DNA from: Candidatus Aquabacterium excrementipullorum
Lineage (GTDB): Bacteria > Pseudomonadota > Gammaproteobacteria > Burkholderiales > Burkholderiaceae_C
Direction of reading: 5' to 3'
Length of the DNA: 44,593 nt
Assembly (NCBI GenBank): GCA_019112875.1
Contig: DXIO01000007.1
Location: forward strand, 1 to 44,593
In this document: piece after piece, positions 33,048-41,318 of the stretch
Layout: each line of letters opens with the position of its first letter
How positions within the stretch are numbered: position 1 is the first letter of the stretch
The notes under the pieces: model-generated
Database searches by the model: none
What the model was told of the DNA's origin: nothing
What the model saw: the letters and a program-made list of their open reading frames with translations, nothing else
Made by a program: the position numbers and the translations under genes

Positions 33048-35315
33048 ATGCCGTTGATCACCCCCATCCTCGACGACCGTGGTTTCGAAGACCTGTTCAC
33101 CGAGCTGCGCAACCGCATCCCGGTTTACAACCCGCAGTGGACGGACCACCAGGACAGCGACCCCGGCATCACGCTGCTGCAGCTCTTCGCCTACCTGGGC
33201 GAGGGCCTGCAGTTCCGCTTCAACCAGATCCCCGAGGCCACGCAGCTGGCCTTCCTCAAGCTGCTCGATCTGCCGCTGCGCGGCGCCCGCCCGGCCACGG
33301 CCCTGGTGCGCGCCAGCAGCGATGCACCCAATGGCGTGGTCGTGTACGCGGGCGACCAGCTCAAGGCGGCCAAGACCGTCTTCACCGTCACGCAGGATGC
33401 GACCGTGTGGCCGCTCGATTGCGTCACCGTGGCGCGTCGGCGCCTGGTGGCGGGCGACCAGCCCGATCAGGTGCAGGCCTTCATGGCGGGGCTCGACCCG
33501 GAACTCAAGACCACGGTGCAGGGCAGCATCGATGCGCTCAACCAGCAGACCGATGGCGCGCTGGAGGCCGTGGCGCCTTACGAAGTGCTCACGCTGGGCT
33601 CCGACGGCCAATCGCCCGCGCTGGATTTCAGCGACACGGTCGATGGCTGTGTGTGGGTGGCCGTGCTCAAGAACCCCAAGGCGATCACCGACCCGGCCAC
33701 CGACCTACAGCGCGAGAAAGGCAAGCCTCTGCCGCTGAGCCTGGGCTTCTCGCCCGCCGCCTGGTACCCCGACATCGACCAAGCCGGCAGTTGCGGCGAT
33801 GGCAGCGGCCCCTCGCTGTGGTGGCAGGCCTCGCTGGCCGCGCCCGCGCGCGATGGCGGGCCTGATTACCAGCCGCTGCGCGTGTCGGGCGACACCTCGC
33901 AGGGCTTCACGCGCCAGGGCGTGGTGCGGCTGGAGTTGCCCTCCGACCTGGCCCCGTTGGGCGTGCCCGTGGCGCCCCCCGGCCTGGCCGGCACCGGCGA
34001 CTACCCGCCCGAACTGGACGACGAACAGGCCGACCGCCTGTGGTTCTGGCTGCGCGCCTGGCGTGCCGATGGCAGCCGCATCGGCCCGGTGCAGCTGCTC
34101 ACGCTGAACCCGCTGGCCGTGGTGCAGAGCGTCACCGCCGCGCCGGAGCTGTTGGGCTCGGGCAGTGGTCAGCCCGATCAGGTCTTCCAGCTGGCCTATG
34201 CGCCCGTGCTGGCCGAAGAGGCCGATCCCGTGCGCCTGCAAGTCGAGGAAAGCGGCGTGTGGACCGACTGGGCCCAGGCCGACACGCTGGACGCCAGCAC
34301 GCCCGACGATCGCCACTTCACGCTCGATGCCGAGGCCGGCACCGTGCGCTTCGGCGAGCGCTTCCCGCAGATCGGCGAACGCGTGCGTGTCAACCGCTAC
34401 CGCTGGGGCGGTGGCGCGGCGGGCAACGTGCCCTCGGGCGCCATCAACAAATGGGGCGATGTGCTGCAGGGCGCCGTGCCCCTGCCGCCGCTCAAGCGCC
34501 CGGGCCAGGTGGCGCTCACCGTGCTCAACCCCTTGCCCGCGCAAGGCGGTGTCGACAGCGAAAGCCTGGACGCGGCGCTGCAACGCATCCCGTCCGAACT
34601 GCGCCGCAACCGCCGCGCCGTCACGCGCAGCGACTTCGCCGAGCTGGCCCTTCAGACGCCCACCGTGAACCTGGGCCGTGCCGAATGCCTGCCGCTGTTC
34701 CACCCGCCCAGCAAGAGCGCCAAGCCGGGCAACGTCAGCGTGGTGGTCTGGCCCGAGCGTGACCCGATGCACCCTGATGCGCCGTTGCCCGACGCACTGG
34801 AGATCGGCCAGGTCTGCGCCTGGCTCGACCAATGGCGCCTGGTCACCACCGAGCTGCACGTGATCCCGCCCACCTACCAGCGCATCGCCGTGGCCGTGTC
34901 GCTGCAGGTGCAGGAGGGCTATGGCCTGGACGCCGTGCGCGACTGGGTCGGCACGTTGCTGCGCCAGTACCTCTCGCCGCTGCCGCCGCATGGCCCCGAA
35001 GGGCGCGGCTGGCCGCTGGGCCGCCGCGTGCTGGCGCGTGAGCTGGAAGGGGTCGTCATGCAGGTCGAGGGCGTGTCCTACGTGCAGTCGCTGCGGCTGG
35101 ACCGCGAGGTGCCGCCACCCGCCGGCAGCCCCGAGGGCACCGCGCCCACCTCGTCCGCCATCGACGTGCTGACCCTGCCCGAGTGGGTGGTGCCGCACCT
35201 GGCCGCCGTGACCGTGGTGGACGAGGCCACGGCCCTGCCCGCACCGGGCCAGAACGTCAGCCCGCCCCCGGGCACGCCGCCGGTGCCCGTGCCGGTGTTG
35301 CGCGACGAGTGCTGA
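33048..35315 (+). CDS. CIS baseplate wedge protein, gp6/J-like (Afp11-type)
   Basis: A 755-aa putative baseplate assembly protein. The N-terminus has the typical HQDSDPGITLLQLFAYLG (about 32-50) and a helix QLAFLKLLDLPLRGARPAT. The mid-region carries VRFGERFPQIGERVRVNRYR followed by GGGAAGNVPSGAINKW. The J-like core then has GGVDSESLDAALQRIPSELR and RRAVTRSDFAELAL. The C-terminal part includes VAVSLQVQEGYGLDAVRDWV and LARELEGVVMQVEGVSYVQ. Family members form the wedge ring that triggers contraction. It sits between gp25 and the Afp12-like gene, as in Afp/PVC. Confidence 0.92.
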   Translation: MPLITPILDDRGFEDLFTELRNRIPVYNPQWTDHQDSDPGITLLQLFAYLGEGLQFRFNQIPEATQLAFLKLLDLPLRGARPATALVRASSDAPNGVVVYAGDQLKAAKTVFTVTQDATVWPLDCVTVARRRLVAGDQPDQVQAFMAGLDPELKTTVQGSIDALNQQTDGALEAVAPYEVLTLGSDGQSPALDFSDTVDGCVWVAVLKNPKAITDPATDLQREKGKPLPLSLGFSPAAWYPDIDQAGSCGDGSGPSLWWQASLAAPARDGGPDYQPLRVSGDTSQGFTRQGVVRLELPSDLAPLGVPVAPPGLAGTGDYPPELDDEQADRLWFWLRAWRADGSRIGPVQLLTLNPLAVVQSVTAAPELLGSGSGQPDQVFQLAYAPVLAEEADPVRLQVEESGVWTDWAQADTLDASTPDDRHFTLDAEAGTVRFGERFPQIGERVRVNRYRWGGGAAGNVPSGAINKWGDVLQGAVPLPPLKRPGQVALTVLNPLPAQGGVDSESLDAALQRIPSELRRNRRAVTRSDFAELALQTPTVNLGRAECLPLFHPPSKSAKPGNVSVVVWPERDPMHPDAPLPDALEIGQVCAWLDQWRLVTTELHVIPPTYQRIAVAVSLQVQEGYGLDAVRDWVGTLLRQYLSPLPPHGPEGRGWPLGRRVLARELEGVVMQVEGVSYVQSLRLDREVPPPAGSPEGTAPTSSAIDVLTLPEWVVPHLAAVTVVDEATALPAPGQNVSPPPGTPPVPVPVLRDEC

Positions 35316-35325
35316 GGCCCAGGCA

Positions 35326-37464
35326 ATGAGGCTCACCCCCGACACCGGCACCCTGCTGATGCGCGGCCGTGCGCATTGGCTGCGCGGCGCCTTCATGGAC
35401 ACCACGCTGGCCGATGACATCGTCACGCTGGCACCGGCCGCGCCGCCCGTGTCCAACGCGCCCGCGCAGGCGCCCGCGCCCTGGGCCGGCCTGGCCTTCG
35501 ATGCGAACTGCCGGCTGTTTCACGCCCTGCCCACGCAAGGCGCGATCGAGTATGTGCTCTGGGGCGCGACCACGCAGCTCGGTGTGCACGACGTGGCCCC
35601 GCACCCTTTCATCGTCACCGGCCCCGAGACGGAAGACAACGGCCAGCCCCTGCCCGGCGCCGACCTGCCGCTGCGCCCCGAGGCCCTGGCGGCCGGTGAC
35701 GACAACCTGCTCTACGTGGCCGACCCGGACCGCCCCGCCATCTGGGTGATCGACACCTGGAAGCAGGAGGTCACGCGCCGCATCGACATGGGCCAGGTGC
35801 CGCTGGACCTGGCTTCGTGCGGCGGCGACATCGTCGCGCTGCTGGCCGATGGCAGCACCTGGCTGATCGCCCCGTGCGACGAGCCCCGCCGCCTGCCCTG
35901 GCCCGTGATCGCCGGGGCCGCCCGCTTGAGCGTGGCGCGTGGCGTGGACGGCCGCCGCCTGGCCTGGGTGCTGACCGCACCGGGTACGCCCAACGCGCGC
36001 CTGTATGCCCTGCACCCGGGCGACCCCAAGCCCTACGCCGTGCCTGATGCGCGCGACGTGCTGGCCGGCGAGGACGACGCCGAGTTCGGCACCCTGCTCG
36101 TGCTGGCCATGCGCCCGGGCGACGAGTTCGTGCGCCTGCGCTGGCTGGGCAAACAGCCGGCCCTGCTGCCGGGCCTGAGCGCGCCCCTCTACGATGGCGC
36201 GGGCATCGCCTTCGCGCCCGATGGCCGCGTGGCCTACTGGACGGCCCAGGGCCTGCGCCACGCCGCGCCCGCCCGCGCCCACTACAAACCGCGCGGCGTG
36301 CTGATGGGCCATGCGCTGGACAGCGGCCAGGATCAGACCACCTGGGGCCGCGTGCTGATCGAGGCCTGCCTGCCGCCCGGCACGCAGCTGCGCCTGTGGA
36401 CCTTCACCCGCGACGACATCGACCACGACGACCCGTGGCCGCGCACGCCACCGGCCGGCCAGCCGCTCAGCGACATCGCGCTGCCCGGCGAGACGCCGCT
36501 GCCCTCCAGCTATACCTGGCTGCAGCAGACGGGCGAACCGTCGCGCCTGTACCGTGACGATTCACAGCGCCCGCTCACCCGCGCCGTGGCCGAAGGCTTC
36601 GCGCTGTACGAAGCGCCCGTGCTCGCACCGCCTGGCCGCTTCCTGTGGCTGGTGTTCGAACTGACCGGCACGCGCGGCAAGAGCCCGCGCCTGCGCAGCG
36701 CGCGTGTCGACTATCCCGGCCACAACCTGCTGCGCCAGTTGCCGCGCACCTTGTGGCGCGAGCCCGCCGCGCGCGATTTCCTCTACCGCTTCCTGATGCC
36801 GATGGCGGCCATGCTGGACGAGTGGGACGGCGTGTCCAACCAGCGCCACCGCCTGCTGGACGGTCGCGTCGCGCCCGGCGAAGCCTTGCCCTGGCTCGCC
36901 TCCTTCATCGGCCTCTGCATGGACCCGTGCTGGCCCGAGCCCGTGCAGCGCGCCATGGTGCGCGAGGCCGCGCCGCTGTTCCGCACGCGCGGCACCGTGG
37001 CCAGCCTGCGCCGCATGATCGAGATCCTGACCGATGGCGCCGAGGTCATCATCCTCGAGCACTTCAGATTGCGTGGTGGTGGCGTGGCCGGCAACCCGGA
37101 TGTCAACCAGTCGCAGGCCGTGCTGGGCGTGGGCTTCCGCGTGGGCGGCCTGATCGGCGAGCCCGAATCCAAGCCCATGGCCGATGCCGGCCCGGTCGAT
37201 TTCGACAGCCACGCGCACCGCTTCACCGTGACGGTGGTGGCCGCGCTCAGCGACGCGCAACTGGCCTGCGTGCGCCGCCTGATCGAGGTGCACAAGCCCG
37301 CGCACACGGCCTTCGAACTGTGCACGGCGCGCAGCGGCATCCGCGTGGGCCTGGGCTCGCAGGTGGGCCTGGGCACGGTGGTCGGCGCCTCCGGCGGCTT
37401 CCGGCCCGCGGTGGTGGGACCGGTCGCGCTGGGCCAGGGCTTTGTGCTGGGAGGCCGGCCATGA
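35326..37464 (+). CDS. CIS baseplate protein, tail protein I / Afp12-like
   Basis: A 712-aa protein. Residues about 45-440 show repeated propeller-like strands (LAFDANCRLFHALPT, LLYVADPDRPAIWVIDT, VAYWTAQGLRH). The C-terminal region (about 455-600) matches the phage tail protein I domain family: DFLYRFLMPMAAMLDEWDG, LPWLASFIGLCMDPCWPE and LFRTRGTVASLRRMIEI in consecutive blocks. This gp7/Afp12-type component joins wedge and fibre attachment in known CIS. The final 110 residues are Gly-rich. Its stop overlaps an ATG at 37461 (ATGA) that opens the repeat-derived leader ORF. Confidence 0.88.
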   Translation: MRLTPDTGTLLMRGRAHWLRGAFMDTTLADDIVTLAPAAPPVSNAPAQAPAPWAGLAFDANCRLFHALPTQGAIEYVLWGATTQLGVHDVAPHPFIVTGPETEDNGQPLPGADLPLRPEALAAGDDNLLYVADPDRPAIWVIDTWKQEVTRRIDMGQVPLDLASCGGDIVALLADGSTWLIAPCDEPRRLPWPVIAGAARLSVARGVDGRRLAWVLTAPGTPNARLYALHPGDPKPYAVPDARDVLAGEDDAEFGTLLVLAMRPGDEFVRLRWLGKQPALLPGLSAPLYDGAGIAFAPDGRVAYWTAQGLRHAAPARAHYKPRGVLMGHALDSGQDQTTWGRVLIEACLPPGTQLRLWTFTRDDIDHDDPWPRTPPAGQPLSDIALPGETPLPSSYTWLQQTGEPSRLYRDDSQRPLTRAVAEGFALYEAPVLAPPGRFLWLVFELTGTRGKSPRLRSARVDYPGHNLLRQLPRTLWREPAARDFLYRFLMPMAAMLDEWDGVSNQRHRLLDGRVAPGEALPWLASFIGLCMDPCWPEPVQRAMVREAAPLFRTRGTVASLRRMIEILTDGAEVIILEHFRLRGGGVAGNPDVNQSQAVLGVGFRVGGLIGEPESKPMADAGPVDFDSHAHRFTVTVVAALSDAQLACVRRLIEVHKPAHTAFELCTARSGIRVGLGSQVGLGTVVGASGGFRPAVVGPVALGQGFVLGGRP

Positions 37465-37585
37465 GCGCGCCGGGCCGCTCCCAAGCGCGAATCCCTCAGC
37501 GCCTTGGCGCGGGGGGGCTTCCAATGAGCGCGCCGGGCCGCTCCCAAGCGCGAATCCCTCAGCGCCTTGGCGCGGAGGGATTCCC
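37461..37585 (+). repeat. Tandem 63/62-bp direct repeat at a CIS gene junction
   Basis: Two head-to-tail units, 37461-37523 (63 bp) and 37524-37585 (62 bp), are identical over their first 50 or so bases. They differ only in the last stretch (GGGGGGCTTCCA versus GAGGGATTCCC). Each unit begins ATGAGC, as does the true gene start right after the second unit. Within a unit, CCAAGCGC and GCGCCTTGG can pair into a hairpin with one bulged base, resembling a REP-like palindromic element. The units interrupt what would otherwise be a 4-base stop/start overlap. Confidence 0.85.
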
Positions 37586-37589
37586 ATGA
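37461..37589 (+). CDS. 42-codon leader ORF made by the tandem repeat
   Basis: The reading frame from ATG 37461 (overlapping the upstream TGA as ATGA) runs through both repeat units and encodes two near-identical 21-residue units (MSAPGRSQARIPQRLGAGGL... and MSAPGRSQARIPQRLGAEGF...). It stops at TGA 37587-37589, which overlaps ATG 37586 of the next gene, again as ATGA. It is unlikely to be a functional protein. Its plausible role is to carry ribosomes from the Afp12-like gene to the 518-aa gene. Expression is unproven. Confidence 0.35.
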   Translation: MSAPGRSQARIPQRLGAGGLPMSAPGRSQARIPQRLGAEGFP

Positions 37590-39142
37590 GCAACGATGAC
37601 CTGCACATCGCCCGCCTGCATGGCCACCTGCGCAGTGCACACCCGCTGTCCGAGCAGGATCTGCGCCGCTGGCGCGAGACCGTGCAAGAGGCCGGCATGC
37701 CCGATTTCGGCGTGGACGTGACCGACCCCGAGGAATGGCTGCTGATCCGCCACCTGGACGTGGCCATGCACTGGCGCCCTGATGGCCCGCGTGCCGAGGC
37801 CGGCCAGGACTGGACCCAGGCCCTGCAGCACGCCGTGCGCGCGTTGATGACCCACCCCGAGCACCCGGACCTGGTGCGCTACCGTGGCCGCCGCCAGGGC
37901 CTGTCCGACCTGATCTACCGCAGCGCGCTGGGCGAGACCCATCGCCAGTGGGCGTGGCGCCGCATGGGCTGGCTGGACGGCACCGAGATGAGCCCTCAGC
38001 GTGCGCTGGCCCAGGGGCTGGCGCACCTGCGCGCGCAGCCGGGGTGGGTGTGGCCGCTGCTGCGCCAATGGGTGGCGGCAGAACCGTCCACCGGGGTGCT
38101 CACGGCCCTGCTGCGCGCCGTGCCGGTCAGCGAATGGCAGGCCTGGCTGGGCACCTGCATGGCCAGCCGTGGGTATGCGGTGCTGCAATGGCGGGGCGGC
38201 CCGGCGCACCAGCGCGCAGGGTGGCAGGCGCACGTCGCCGATTCCGACCATGGTCATGCGCTTGCCGCCACGCAGGATCACCCGGTCTGGCCCGCGCTCA
38301 ACACCGATGCGCAGGTGCTGTCCGGCTGGCTGGCGGCACGCCCCTGGCTGGCCACCTCGCATGGCGAGGTGCTGGCCGTGCTGATGGCCGCGGTGGCCTG
38401 GCCTGACCAGGGCAGTGGCATCGGCCTGTTGCGCCAGCGTCTGGATGCCGCGTGGCACGTGGTCTGGGGCACGAGCGTGGCGTCTCCTGCGGCCTTGTGG
38501 CGGGATCGCGATGCGGGCGATGGGCCTGCGCCATCGGCTTCGGCGTCATCGCCCAACCAGGTGGCATCACGGCTTCATGACGCGCCGATCGACATCGTGC
38601 ACGTGAACACGGATCACCTCGGCGCGTTGGACGCGGAACTGCCGCCGGCGCCCGCCCTGCCCGACAGCGAGTTCTGGCAGCCCACGCAATGGGCCGGCGC
38701 CCTGTTCTGGCTGCGCGCGCTGGAAGCCCCGGGCCTGCTGGAAGAGTTGATGGGGCCGACCCCTGGCGAGGGCGTGGATGCGCGTGGTCATGCCTTGGCG
38801 GCCTTGGCGACCGCGTTGGGCGTGCCTGCTCAGGACGCAGCTTTGCGCGCCTTCGTCGGTGGTGTGTTGCCTCAAGGCCAGCCCCAACCCGGCATGGCCC
38901 AGGCCGCGCAATCGCAGGCCGCGCGCTGGGGCGCCTGGCTCGACGAGGTCGCCCCCGAACTGGCCGAGCCGCGCCTGCGCACCGTGTGCCAGCGGCCAGG
39001 CCACCTGCGGTTCGAGCCCGGCTGGATCGAACTGCACCTGTCGCTCGACCAGGTGGACACGCGCATTCGCCGCCTGGGCCTGGACCTGGACGCGGGCTAC
39101 CTGCCCTGGCTGGGCTGCGTGCTGAGGATCCGCTATGAATGA
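37586..39142 (+). CDS. Uncharacterised CIS-cluster protein (518 aa)
   Basis: A 518-aa, mainly helical protein that I cannot assign to a named family. It lies between the Afp12-like gene and the Afp15-like ATPase, where other eCIS loci often carry Afp13/Afp14-type genes, but its sequence does not show the recognisable tape-measure start. The N-terminus is charged. There is a Trp-rich middle (WVWPLLRQWVA, EWQAWLGTCMAS), a Ser/Pro linker near 310-330, and a conserved-looking C-terminus (GWIELHLSLDQVDTRIRRLG then LDAGYLPWLGCVLRIRYE). Start ATG 37586 follows the tandem repeat; a frame open from 37442 is repeat-derived. Its stop overlaps the next gene by 8 bases. Confidence 0.75.
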   Translation: MSNDDLHIARLHGHLRSAHPLSEQDLRRWRETVQEAGMPDFGVDVTDPEEWLLIRHLDVAMHWRPDGPRAEAGQDWTQALQHAVRALMTHPEHPDLVRYRGRRQGLSDLIYRSALGETHRQWAWRRMGWLDGTEMSPQRALAQGLAHLRAQPGWVWPLLRQWVAAEPSTGVLTALLRAVPVSEWQAWLGTCMASRGYAVLQWRGGPAHQRAGWQAHVADSDHGHALAATQDHPVWPALNTDAQVLSGWLAARPWLATSHGEVLAVLMAAVAWPDQGSGIGLLRQRLDAAWHVVWGTSVASPAALWRDRDAGDGPAPSASASSPNQVASRLHDAPIDIVHVNTDHLGALDAELPPAPALPDSEFWQPTQWAGALFWLRALEAPGLLEELMGPTPGEGVDARGHALAALATALGVPAQDAALRAFVGGVLPQGQPQPGMAQAAQSQAARWGAWLDEVAPELAEPRLRTVCQRPGHLRFEPGWIELHLSLDQVDTRIRRLGLDLDAGYLPWLGCVLRIRYE

Positions 39143-41318
39143 ACCGGCACGTCACGATCTGAACCCCGCGCCGCAGCGCGATGGCGAATCGGCGCAGCCC
39201 GCCGTGGCGGCCATCGCCGCGCTGCGTTTGCACACGCGCCATGCGCTGGCCGACGTGGCGCAACGCCTCGCGCGCAGCCTGGCCGCGCGCCTGGCGCCAT
39301 CGCCGGTCGATGAACTGGCGCAGGCGCTGGCCTTCGTCGATCAGTACGCGGCCAGCCTGCCGCGCTCGCCATCTTCCGGTAGGAGCGATCCCACTGGGCA
39401 GCCAGCCTGGCCCGCGCATCACCCGCTGGCCCGCCTGTCTCAGTTGCCGGTGGCCGCCGGCTTGCCGTCCGCATCGACGCTGCTGTGCGACCTGGTCCTG
39501 CTCGCCTGTCTGCCCGAAGCGCATGAAGGCTTGGCCTCGCTCTGCCGCCTGGTGCACCCCGCCCAGCAGCCCTGGCCCACCGCGGCCCTGGCCCTGCATT
39601 GGCTGGAGCACGAGGCCGGCCCCGAGGCCGATGTCAGCACGCTGCGCGACGCCATCGAAGACCTGCTGTGCCACGGCCCCCTGGGCCGCCTGGGCCTGCT
39701 GCGCCTGGAGGGCGACGGCCCCTGGCACGGCCGCAACCTGCGCGCCGCGCCCTTCGTGTGGCCGGCGCTGACCGGCCGCACCCTGTCGGGCGATGAAGCC
39801 CGGCTGGCCGTGGGCTACCGGCAGGTACCCGGCCTGGCCACCTGGCTGGCCCAGCCCGAGGTGGCCCAGGCCGTGCTGGCCCTGCGGCGCGGCCTGCCCT
39901 GCCAGGTGCTGCTGGTGGGCGGTGACGCGGCCATGCGCCACACGCGTGCCCGTGCCCTGCTGGGTGCCGCGCAGACCAGCGCCGTGCTGGCCTCGATCGA
40001 CGATGCCGATGGCACCGCGCGCGACAAGCGCATCGCTCCTGCCCTGGCCACCGCGTGGCTCTACCAGTCCTGCCTGTGGCTGGAAGACCGCCGCGATGAT
40101 CTGGCCGAGCCCGCATCGGCCAACACTGCCGCCACCCTCGAGCAACCGAGCCTGGCCCAGGCCCTGCCCGTCATCACCACGGCCGCATCCGAACGCCGCT
40201 GCCCCGCGCTCGACCTGCCCCAGATCCGCCTGCCCGTGCAGCCCCTGGCCGCCGTGGCCCGGCGCGCGCTGTGGCAGTCGCTGCTGCCGCAACTGGGCGA
40301 CCAGGTGCCGCAACTGGCCGCGCGCTACCCCATCGAGCCCGACGATGCGCGCGACGTGGTGCGCGACCTGTCGCTGCGCCAGCGCCTGCAAGGCCAGCCC
40401 CTCGCGCTCGACGACGTGGGCGCCTGCGTGCGTGCTCGCACCGCTTGGCATGCCCGCCCCGGTGTCAGCCGCGTGCTGCCGCAGGCCGATTGGTCCGCGC
40501 TGCTGTTGCCCCAAGCCGCCATCGAGCCGCTGCAATCGGCCGTGCGCCGCGTGCTGCAGCAGATCACCGTGCTCGATGACTGGGGCTTCGCGCAGGGCCG
40601 CACCGGCCGACGCGGCGTGCGAATGTTGTTCTACGGACCGCCCGGCACCGGCAAGACCCTGGCCGCCGAGGTGATGGCCCGCGCCCTCGGTGTCGACCTG
40701 CTGGTGGTCGATCTGTCGGCGCTGGTCTCCAAGTACATCGGCGAGACCGAGAAGAACCTGGCCGCCGTGTTCGACGTGGCCGAGCGCTCGCGCGCGCTGC
40801 TGCTGTTCGACGAGGCCGATGCGCTCTTCGGCAAGCGCACCGACGCGCAGGACGCGCACGACCGCTACGCCAACATGGAGACGGCCTACCTGCTGCAGCG
40901 TCTGGAGCGCTACGAGGGCGTGGCCGTTCTCACCACCAACCTGCGCGGCCAGCTCGACAAGGCCTTCACGCGCCGCTTCGAGGCCATCGTCGAGTTCTCC
41001 GAGCCCGATGCCGCCGTGCGCGAAGCCCTGTGGCGCCTGCACCTGCCGGCCGCCGCGCCGCTGGCGCCCGACGTGAACCTGCGCGAGCTGGCCGAGTGGT
41101 ACGCCATCGCCGGCGCGCAGATCAAGAACGCCGCGCTGGCCGCCGCCTTCCTGGCAGCGTCCAGCCAGCAGCGCATCGCGCAGCGCCACTTCCTCTGGGC
41201 CATCGAGCGCGAGTTCGACAAGGCTGGCCGTGCCCACCCGGGCTTTCCGCCGCAGTACGTCCCTCTTCAAGACATCCACGACACCCTCGGGCCCGACCCC
41301 GACAGGAGCACCGCATGA
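39135..41318 (+). CDS. CIS AAA+ ATPase (Afp15-like)
   Basis: A 727-aa ATPase. The C-terminal AAA+ module has Walker A GPPGTGKT at 501-508, a pore-loop-like KYIGETEKNL, Walker B LLLFDEADALF near 555-565, and an FTRRFEAIVEF arginine-finger segment. The N-terminal half contains a second, degenerate nucleotide-binding core (VLLVGGDAAMRHTRARA near 259-275, without the GKT lysine) preceded by a helical domain. Afp15/Pvc15 proteins are thought to help assembly or cargo loading. It is coupled to its neighbours by stop/start overlap at both ends. Confidence 0.92.
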   Translation: MNEPARHDLNPAPQRDGESAQPAVAAIAALRLHTRHALADVAQRLARSLAARLAPSPVDELAQALAFVDQYAASLPRSPSSGRSDPTGQPAWPAHHPLARLSQLPVAAGLPSASTLLCDLVLLACLPEAHEGLASLCRLVHPAQQPWPTAALALHWLEHEAGPEADVSTLRDAIEDLLCHGPLGRLGLLRLEGDGPWHGRNLRAAPFVWPALTGRTLSGDEARLAVGYRQVPGLATWLAQPEVAQAVLALRRGLPCQVLLVGGDAAMRHTRARALLGAAQTSAVLASIDDADGTARDKRIAPALATAWLYQSCLWLEDRRDDLAEPASANTAATLEQPSLAQALPVITTAASERRCPALDLPQIRLPVQPLAAVARRALWQSLLPQLGDQVPQLAARYPIEPDDARDVVRDLSLRQRLQGQPLALDDVGACVRARTAWHARPGVSRVLPQADWSALLLPQAAIEPLQSAVRRVLQQITVLDDWGFAQGRTGRRGVRMLFYGPPGTGKTLAAEVMARALGVDLLVVDLSALVSKYIGETEKNLAAVFDVAERSRALLLFDEADALFGKRTDAQDAHDRYANMETAYLLQRLERYEGVAVLTTNLRGQLDKAFTRRFEAIVEFSEPDAAVREALWRLHLPAAAPLAPDVNLRELAEWYAIAGAQIKNAALAAAFLAASSQQRIAQRHFLWAIEREFDKAGRAHPGFPPQYVPLQDIHDTLGPDPDRSTA

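Noticed and set aside
37442-37585. A longer N-terminus of the 518-aa protein starting at 37442
   Set aside because: That stretch overlaps the Afp12-like gene and is made of the tandem repeat in another frame. The ATG at 37586 restores stop/start overlap and begins non-repeat sequence.
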